DNA of 7,382 nt, taken from NCBI GenBank assembly GCA_004552595.1, contig SFNX01000101.1:1-7382 (forward strand). Direction: 5' to 3'. The position numbers were made by a program, and so were the translations under genes. This document shows positions 5,117 to 7,382 of the stretch, in pieces. The stretch's first letter is position 1. Each line of letters starts with the position of its first letter. Under the pieces are notes generated by a model that had not been told where the DNA came from, did no database searches, and saw nothing but the letters and a program-made list of their open reading frames with translations. The stretch comes from Lachnospiraceae bacterium. Lineage in GTDB: Bacteria > Bacillota > Clostridia > Lachnospirales > Lachnospiraceae.

Positions 5117-6245
5117 GAAAAATAAAAATCTCTTAAAAAATCCGGGCTTCCAGTCGTTTCTTGCAGCACTTGTCTGCATTATAATCGGCATATTCATCGG
5201 ATATCTTGTGCTTCTTGCAATATCACCTAAGGATGCGTTTGGCGGCATCACGGCGATTATGAAGAACTTCTTAAACTACGGCGGCAAAAAGCAGGCAGTC
5301 ATGAAATATTTCGGTTCGACTCTTGTTAAAACCGCACCGCTTGTAATGTGTTCGCTTTCAATTTTATTTGCATACAAGGTTGGCTTTTTTAACATAGGTG
5401 CTGCAGGACAATATGTAGCAGGCGCAGCAGTTTCACTGTTCTTTGCACTTAACTTTAATTTCCACTGGTCTGTGTGCCTTGTAATTGCAATACTTGCAGG
5501 TGCATTCTGGGGTGCAATCCCGGGAATATTAAAGGCGTATAGAAACGTTAACGAGGTAATCTCAGGAATCATGCTTAACTGGATAGGACTTTATCTTGCC
5601 AACAGCCTTATCACAATAGTTAAGGATCCTAAAACTCCGTTCTCGTATAAGCTTGAAGAGAAAAACCCACTTGGCAAGCTTCCGTCCTTCGGACTTGAAA
5701 AGCTTTTCTCAAATAACAGATATGTGACGATTGCAATACCGCTTGCGGTTATAGTAGCAATTCTTATATGGGTGATCCTTGAAAAGACTAAACTTGGATA
5801 TGAATTAAAGGCAACAGGTGCTAATAAAAACGCGGCAATTTACTGTGGTATGAATGAGAAAAAGAACACCGTATTGACTCTTGCCATCTCGGGAGGTCTC
5901 GCAGGACTTGGTGCCGCTTTTAACTACTTATCGGGAGTTGAACAGTGGGCTACAACACAGACTTCGGTTCCGGGAATGGGCTTTAACGGAATTGCATCAG
6001 CATTCCTTGGCGGTCTTTCACCGATTGGCGCGATTTTCTCATCATTCTTTATCCAGCACATCACACTTGGCGGCGGATATCTTGATAAGAGAGTATATTG
6101 TGCACAGGTATCAGACCTTATGTCATCAATTATTATTTATCTTTGCGGATTTGCTTTGTTCTTTAAGATTATTCTTAACAGGGCACTTGATAAGAAAGAA
6201 GAGAAAAAGGCTATGGCCGAAAATGAGAAGGGAGGTAAGAACTAA
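5109..6245 (+). CDS. nupP: Nucleoside ABC importer permease, first subunit (NupP/YufP-like)
   Basis: From the GTG at 5109 the product is 378 residues, an integral membrane protein of the branched-chain amino acid/ribose/nucleoside permease family (BPD_transp_2). I see about nine hydrophobic segments, roughly at 16-38, 68-88, 93-114, 121-141, 148-170, 205-224, 255-276, 290-317 and 335-356. Family landmarks are GFFNIGAAGQYVAGA (92-106), NEVISGIMLNWIGLYL (148-163), and the cytoplasmic coupling segment ATGANKNAAIYCGMN (235-249) that contacts the ATPase. The C-terminus is a charged tail rich in Lys and Glu. The gene overlaps the ATPase by 8 bases and the second permease by one base, so all three are translationally coupled. 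Together with the second permease it should form the heterodimeric channel. Nucleoside specificity is inferred from the operon. Confidence 0.93.
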   Translation: MNKKNKNLLKNPGFQSFLAALVCIIIGIFIGYLVLLAISPKDAFGGITAIMKNFLNYGGKKQAVMKYFGSTLVKTAPLVMCSLSILFAYKVGFFNIGAAGQYVAGAAVSLFFALNFNFHWSVCLVIAILAGAFWGAIPGILKAYRNVNEVISGIMLNWIGLYLANSLITIVKDPKTPFSYKLEEKNPLGKLPSFGLEKLFSNNRYVTIAIPLAVIVAILIWVILEKTKLGYELKATGANKNAAIYCGMNEKKNTVLTLAISGGLAGLGAAFNYLSGVEQWATTQTSVPGMGFNGIASAFLGGLSPIGAIFSSFFIQHITLGGGYLDKRVYCAQVSDLMSSIIIYLCGFALFFKIILNRALDKKEEKKAMAENEKGGKN

Positions 6246-7186
6246 TGGCAATACTTATTTCCTATACATTAATATTTGCGGCAATACTTTTGCTTGTAGC
6301 ACTTGGCGGATGCTTTTCCGAACATTCGGGTGTTATCAATATCGGACTTGAAGGTATCATGGTAATAGGTGCTCTTGGCGGTGCATTGATTATGCAGGTT
6401 TTATCACCTGAGCTTCCTGCAATATTTATGATACTTATTGTAATGGTTATATCAATGCTTTCGGGAATGATTTATTCATTGCTTTTGGCTGTTGCGGCAA
6501 TCAATTTCAGTGCTGACCAGACACTTGTTGGAACGGCAATGAACATGCTTGCCACAGCGGGCGCAACGGTTATCGTAAGAGCTATTAATTCGGCTGCCGA
6601 TGCTTCAAACGTATCTTCAGCATTAAGATACGGAAAGCAGAAGGATGCATTCGGATTTGATATAGCAGGTTTTTCATTTAACTGGTTTGTGGTAATTACG
6701 GTAATTATTCTTATTGCAGCCAATATTGTTTTATACAAAACAAAATTCGGCTTGAGATTAAGAGCCTGCGGTGAACATCCTCAGGCAGCGGATTCAGTAG
6801 GAATCAACGTTTACCTTATGAGATATGCAGGCGTCCTTATTTCGGGAGCACTCGGCGGACTTGGAGGAATAGTTTACATAACTACAGGTGTTTCAGAGTG
6901 GAAGTTTGAATATGGTGTTGCAGGATTTGGTTTCTTAGCACTTGCTGTTATGATTTTTGGACAGTGGAAGCCTACAAGAATTGCTTTGGCAGCACTTCTT
7001 TTCGGACTTTTCAGGTCACTTTCCAATGTATACGTTGCGTTTGATTCTCTTGTATCACTTGGAATTCCAAGCTATGTATATAATATGATGCCATATATCG
7101 TATCACTTGTAGTTCTTGCACTTACATCAGGTAAATCAAGAGCTCCAAAGGCTGAAGGAATACCTTATGATAAGAGCATGAGGTAG
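6245..7186 (+). CDS. nupQ: Nucleoside ABC importer permease, second subunit (NupQ/YufQ-like)
   Basis: The 313-residue membrane protein is the partner permease, shorter than the first as is usual in this system. Landmarks are GVINIGLEGIMVIGALGGAL (29-48), FSADQTLVGTAMNMLATAG (88-106) and the coupling segment GLRLRACGEHPQAADSVGI (169-187), followed by SGALGGLGGIVY (200-211). These match the second BMP-operon permease better than the first. Hydrophobic stretches lie near 5-21, 35-52, 57-86, 92-112, 146-164, 193-212, 226-240, 246-258 and 282-294. The ATG at 6245 shares one base with the upstream stop (TAATG), and GGGAGG at 6230-6235 is 9 bases before it. No strong terminator follows before the next promoter. 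Confidence 0.93.
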   Translation: MAILISYTLIFAAILLLVALGGCFSEHSGVINIGLEGIMVIGALGGALIMQVLSPELPAIFMILIVMVISMLSGMIYSLLLAVAAINFSADQTLVGTAMNMLATAGATVIVRAINSAADASNVSSALRYGKQKDAFGFDIAGFSFNWFVVITVIILIAANIVLYKTKFGLRLRACGEHPQAADSVGINVYLMRYAGVLISGALGGLGGIVYITTGVSEWKFEYGVAGFGFLALAVMIFGQWKPTRIALAALLFGLFRSLSNVYVAFDSLVSLGIPSYVYNMMPYIVSLVVLALTSGKSRAPKAEGIPYDKSMR

Positions 7187-7202
7187 TATGCAACTTTCAT
7201 AA

Positions 7203-7220
7203 AAATTTTGTCCAAAATTT
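7203..7220. repeat. Perfect inverted repeat overlapping a -35 box
   Basis: AAATTTTG (7203-7210) and CAAAATTT (7213-7220) are exact reverse complements with a TC centre. The right arm runs into the TTGACA of the promoter at 7219. No T-run follows, so it is a poor terminator. Its position suits a repressor operator, but its AT richness weakens the case. Confidence 0.45.
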
Positions 7221-7247
7221 GACATAAGTGTGTTTATTTTGTACAAT
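7219..7247 (+). promoter_or_regulatory. Near-consensus sigma-A promoter for the last gene
   Basis: A perfect TTGACA (7219-7224), a 17-base spacer and TACAAT (7242-7247, five of six) make this the best promoter in the window. Transcription would start near 7254, giving a leader of about 58 bases before the ATG at 7312. Confidence 0.82.
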
Positions 7248-7311
7248 TTATACTATATCTAAATCAACACTTCAGTTTACATAAGATAAGAAGTGGAATG
7301 GGGGTTATGTA

Positions 7312-7382
7312 ATGGCTAAGAAAGAGAAGATTAAGAAGACAAACAAATCAGGTGCTAAGCTGAATATTTACCTTACACTTGT
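7312..7382 (+). CDS. Start of an unidentified gene, cut by the window edge
   Basis: Only 23 codons are visible. The ATG at 7312 is preceded by GGGGG (7300-7304) at seven bases and by a strong promoter, so it is very likely a true gene start. The peptide begins MAKKEKIKKTNKSGAK, very rich in Lys, and then turns hydrophobic (LNIYLTL). A positively charged cytoplasmic end leading into a first membrane segment fits a membrane protein such as a methyl-accepting chemotaxis protein or sensor kinase, but so little is present that no family can be assigned. It has its own promoter and is not obviously part of the transporter operon. Confidence 0.7.
   Translation, partial: MAKKEKIKKTNKSGAKLNIYLTL

Noticed and set aside
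5881..6351. Plus-strand open frame of 156 codons across the two permease genes
   Set aside because: It lies out of frame inside two clear membrane-protein genes; the product has no motif and no ribosome site.

Overview
The window reads as chromosomal DNA of an AT-rich, low-GC Gram-positive anaerobe. I infer Clostridia, most likely Lachnospiraceae. The grounds are the A/T-rich third positions, strong AGGAGG-type ribosome sites, alternative TTG and GTG starts, sigma-A-like promoters, and a lipoprotein whose signal peptide is followed by a Glu/Ala/Thr-rich linker. All supported genes are on the plus strand. There is no sign of mobile DNA, tRNA or rRNA genes, or CRISPR.

Layout. Positions 15-1905 hold four small, tightly packed genes: a PAT-like GNAT acetyltransferase, an unrecognised 121-residue protein that overlaps it by 11 bases, a Maf-family nucleotide pyrophosphatase lacking its usual C-terminal tail, and a stand-alone histidine phosphotransfer (HPt) protein. 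They look co-transcribed; no promoter is visible at the left edge. Positions 1906-2121 are a regulatory interval with two candidate promoters, three copies of ATTAAACG and a compact potentially pseudoknotted leader RNA.

Positions 2122-7186 form a complete BMP-type nucleoside ABC importer in the order of Bacillus nupNOPQ (yufNOPQ): a lipoprotein binding protein, an ATPase with two nucleotide-binding domains, and two different permeases. The lipoprotein binds substrate outside the membrane, the two permeases form the channel, and the ATPase drives import, so purine-type nucleosides would be salvaged. Exact substrate cannot be read from sequence. A perfect intrinsic terminator, a separate candidate promoter and a second hairpin lie between the lipoprotein and ATPase genes. 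This predicts more binding-protein transcript than ATPase/permease transcript. The three membrane-complex genes are translationally linked by 8- and 1-base overlaps.

Positions 7187-7311 carry a near-consensus promoter with an inverted repeat over its -35 box. It drives a gene of which only the first 23 codons are visible.

Most of the window is ordinary. The parts deserving a second look are the leader RNA before the lipoprotein gene, the hairpin before the ATPase gene, and the shortened Maf end with the odd spacer before the HPt gene. No wholly new system is demonstrated.
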